Below, in pieces: positions 60,796-64,000 of a stretch of 64,000 bases of DNA. The DNA lies in the NCBI RefSeq assembly GCF_041260155.1, contig NC_091941.1, positions 39,194,747 through 39,258,746 of the forward strand, given 5' to 3'. Position 1 is the stretch's first letter; each line of letters begins with the position of its first letter. A program made the position numbers and the translations under genes. The DNA is from Ptychodera flava. Lineage: Eukaryota > Hemichordata > Enteropneusta > Ptychoderidae. The notes under the pieces were generated by a model. That model had not been told where the DNA came from and ran no database searches. It saw only the letters and a list, made by a program, of their open reading frames with translations.

Positions 60796-61389
60796 TTAAG
60801 GCGATACCGAAGGAGTCAACCCGTGTGCGATCACCAAGGCTGGCAGTGTTCAAAATGCACACTATTGCACCTGAAAATTGTTACCACTTTAATACATAGT
60901 TTTCTAGGTACTATCGTCTTCTGCTCTAGTGCAAATGTTTAAAAGCTTTCAAATCGGCCAATTTTTCATCTGTTGAAATGAGTTTCACCGAAATTGTAGA
61001 AATCTCCAAGATAAATAAGGCTAAAGCATGCATTTTAGAAAATTCTCAATAATTTTTGAGATATGGTAGGAATAGGATTTAAAATTTTACAAAATTACAA
61101 AATAGATTTTTGCCATTTCAAAACAGTGTTTCGCTGACCAACTCCATGACTTTGAAGGAGTAATATCAGGGGATTTTGAGCAAATTTGGAGTGACTTAAT
61201 CTTTTCAAAAACATGCTGTGCTAATCTGCAAATCTATGACATCACGCGTTCCATAACCAGCAACCATGCGTCTGCTTAGTTTTGGTGCCATTGTTTGGCA
61301 TCTTCAGGTCAATAAATGCATAACTCTTATTTTCGTGGATTTGACAAATTTTCCTTGGCAACCGTTGCCAAGATACTTGATCGCCTTAA
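60796..61389. mobile_element. 586-bp TTAA-flanked MITE candidate
   Basis: TTAAGGCGAT at 60796-60805 is mirrored exactly by ATCGCCTTAA at 61380-61389. If TTAA is the target duplication the element is 60800-61385 with only 6-bp inverted ends. A second palindrome TTGGCAACCGTTGCCAA sits just inside the right end. No coding capacity. Its ends differ from those of the elements at 5055 and 29726. Confidence 0.5.
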
Positions 61390-61460
61390 AGTCAATCTGA
61401 AGGTACCTAACAAATATAATATTCAGCCTTTGCCTGCCTAGCTCATCTCTCTCTTTTCAG

Positions 61461-61594
61461 GTCAAGTTGGTTAAAACTAAAATGCGAGGCATGATAGTCG
61501 CATTTTCACAAAGACTTGAACAGTTGAAGGCCCCTGAAAACAGACACTGTAAACATGTTGGCACAAGACCCGCTGTGACATACATGCGGAGTAG
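61461..61594 (+). CDS. Possible coding exon of an unidentified gene
   Basis: A strong acceptor (ctctctcttttcag) precedes 44 open codons (VKLVKTKMRGMIVAFSQRLE, QLKAPENRHC, KHVGTRPAVTYMRS) and a possible donor AG|GTGAAA. Composition is protein-like with a helical start. I do not recognise it, and a stop follows at once if the donor is not used. It may belong to a plus-strand gene continuing right. Confidence 0.3.
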
Positions 61595-63708
61595 GTGAAA
61601 ACATTTATAGGTTTTGGCTCAATAGTGCTTTTTACTTACTGAAAATGGCAAATGATAGGCTGTGCAGGAGAAGTATTACAGAATGGATTTATAATCAATT
61701 ATGGCAGTGTACCAAAGTCTGTTGTAAAAGATTGAAAATCCGTACAATCTATTGTTCATGGTTCTACTCCGGAATCTACATTCATTAGGCCAGAGATCAC
61801 ATGGTGATGGTACAAATAAACACACATGCACAAATTGTAAATGTAAAGGGAAATACACATATGTGTGTCTTTGTACAAGTGATTTGTTGGTACACTGGTG
61901 CATTCCATTTAAATCCTGGTTAACCCACTGAGAACACTTATTTACATAATTTTGTATCTGTAGTAAACAGAAACGTAAAAAAACAACAGAATACGATAAT
62001 ATGAGGAAAATTCACTAGTGAAGATACTGTGACCATTTATTGCAAGTCTATAATAATTACAAGAGGCTGAACAACTTTCATCATGTTTATGGCAGTATAT
62101 TGACAAATAAATAAGTTTTTACGAAAAATTCAATCATGATTTTGTTCAGTCATATTTTCTTCTCATATTCCAGACTTAAATGTTTGCGTTTTCTTTAACA
62201 GTAATTCATATGTTGTCACTCAAGATGTGTACAGTATTTACAGAAGTGTGGAAATGCTTCTACCTTAAGACCTACATCAGTTACTAATCAATGAGCACTA
62301 TTGGTTTCTAATTTATGAACATTTATGACAGAATTGTAATTGCAAATATTTTTCACTTTTCAATTATTTTGTGCTTTTGTAAAACCATAAGAATAATTTC
62401 ACCTGAACCATAGACCCTCCAGGGTATCTATGCCTGAACTTATCAATAGTGGCTCCATTTATTGAAATTACAACTATTTAAGGCAATGATAATTTCCTAG
62501 AGGTATAAAACAAATGTGACAATTGCTTCCTAATCTTGCATCAGTATCAAACTAAATAGCAGAATAAATTTTTTTAAAGTCTCACAGCGCCTCAATGTCA
62601 ATACAAACACCAACCATTAGTGCCCTCTAAACAGTTGATCTGAGCAGAGTCTCGCTCAGCAGGCTTATGAGGGGCTATTTCTTCTATTGGCTATAAAAAC
62701 TCCATAGATAATTTTCCAATAGCCTGGCTGACCCAGTGAACCTCGTTTGCCAGGAAGACCATTTTGGTTGCATCATCATATGGTAGAAGATCAGAGCTGG
62801 CTAGCATACAAGGGGCTGTGAGAGTCTAGATTTGTTATGCTTTTGCTGCCTCTAAGACTGTCACAAACACCAAGGATCAAGCTATAAGTTGCTTTGAGGG
62901 AAAACTTATATGAGCAAATACTTAGTGCTCAATCTCTAAGGCCATCTCAAGTATATTTGAAAGCTGGATTTTAAGACTGCCACATGTTCATTGTTGGCTT
63001 CTCCTGGAAAACACAAGTTCCAAAGCCCCCAGTCTCGGTGAGTAATGCCAACCAAGTCTTACAGAGCTTAGAATCTTGTTCAAGTTAGATATTTGCAACT
63101 ACTGGTAAAATGTCGTATTTCATAATGCTTTGAGATCTGACCGTGCCATGGAATTGATCCATGAATGATCCGTAAAGCGAACAAATGGAAAGGATAATGC
63201 AGAGAGAAAGCAACTCATTTGATGGTACATTACTTTCAGAATAATCTTGATTGGTGAATACATACAGGACATGAAAGAGAAACATGCATCTTACTTTCTT
63301 GACTACTAGCTACTCCATGTGTCACAAATAAGAATTCAAATATGGTATAAATGAAAGTTGGCAAAGTGAAAAATCCGAGAAAAAAAGCACGACACAACTG
63401 TAAAAAAAATCAGAATCAATTAAGATGCCATTATGGAAACAAAGGGGTTTCCAGTAGATTCAGTCCTCTTTCCCGTATATCTTTCCATTCATGCAAACAG
63501 TTTTATGTGGGTACAGCTGGCAGATGGCTAAGAGGCTATTTATCCCATAGGATGTACACTAATAATCGGCCCTCCAACACAATGAAGTTGTCCAGTGGTC
63601 TAGAGCAGCAACACAATTTGTCCAATTTCCTAAGTCTGATTGAAAAATAAAACTTTTGCCTCCATATTTTTTGCCTTTGTTGATTTTTAATTTTCATTTA
63701 ATTTACAG
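61595..63708. other. Right-hand spacer or intron
   Basis: Apart from the hairpin at 62409 I see no repeat or exon. A 99-codon frame at 63351-63650 contains a stretch QFYVGTAGRWLRGYLSHR, faintly like GIY-YIG nuclease relics, but support is too thin to call. Confidence 0.3.
62409..62432. repeat. CATAGACCCTC hairpin
   Basis: CATAGACCCTCCAGGGTATCTATG... pairs its two halves with one bulge; another member of the short hairpin set. Confidence 0.5.
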
Positions 63709-63737
63709 TCTCAGAAAATGTTCTGGAGAAAACCCAG
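63709..63737 (+). CDS. Possible 29-base microexon
   Basis: An acceptor (tttaatttacag) and a strong donor (CAG|GTAAGA) enclose 29 bases. All three frames are open; one reads SENVLEKTQ. With the candidate exon at 61461 it hints at a plus-strand gene running out of the window. Splice signals this short can occur by chance. Confidence 0.25.
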
Positions 63738-64000
63738 GTAAGATGTCGAGTGTGAAAGTGTAGTCTTCTCATGACAAGCAGACAGGCCTAGGTAATGCCA
63801 TTAGTTTTCTATGGCTGTGTTTTGCGCTACAACAATACAAACACAAATAGTTCAAATAGACAAGCAGAGCAGTCACTTCTTCCTGATCTATGGTTCAAAT
63901 CATTTTTTGTAGAGGAACTGGCAAATGAAAATACAGGAAGCAGGTACTTTTCTTCAGACACAAAATATTCCAAAATATTAATCATTAACAAACAAAAAAA

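Noticed and set aside
63480-63600. QFYVGTAGRWLRGYLSHR, faintly like a GIY-YIG nuclease of a Penelope-like element
   Set aside because: The defining GIY part and catalytic residues are not visible; similarity is too short.

Overview
This is a AT-rich animal nuclear window with five multi-exon protein genes, all built from GT-AG introns, plus parts of one or two more at the edges. The intron-rich structure, the orthologues found and the marine-invertebrate style of its repeats suggest an invertebrate deuterostome, perhaps an acorn worm (hemichordate). That placement is inference; the sequence does not prove it.

Layout, left to right. The first 111 bases hold an exon of an unidentified plus-strand gene. 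A TMEM179B-like membrane protein gene (+) runs from 2024 to 9977 and has a second, alternative last exon at 11643-11804. Bases 11805-21132 carry no convincing gene; they hold a Mutator-like relic and other repeats. CRIPT (-) lies at 25772-21133 in five small exons. Its introns hold a 54-bp minisatellite, a 100-bp hairpin and a foldback transposon with a 10-bp target duplication. A single-RRM SR splicing factor of the SRSF3/7 type (+) starts at 27062, 1.3 kb head-to-head from CRIPT, and ends at 29114. A 4.0-kb TTAA-flanked DNA transposon (29730-33730), itself invaded by a second foldback element, separates it from the next gene. A two-exon fatty-acid-binding protein gene (-) occupies 37111-36223. 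SCFD1/SLY1 (+) has 20 coding exons from 40955 to 57268; a Harbinger-like MITE ends only 82 bases before its start codon. The last 6.7 kb has repeats and two weakly supported exon candidates.

The genes do not form a pathway: CRIPT and the SR protein are nuclear/RNA-linked housekeeping factors, SCFD1 serves ER-Golgi membrane fusion, FABP carries lipid, and TMEM179B is an uncharacterised four-helix membrane protein. The window's main character is its rich crop of small DNA transposons, foldback elements, dispersed short palindromes and tandem repeats in introns and spacers. I found no operon-like or defence-like system, no CRISPR array, no tRNA or rRNA gene and no LTR or virus-derived element.
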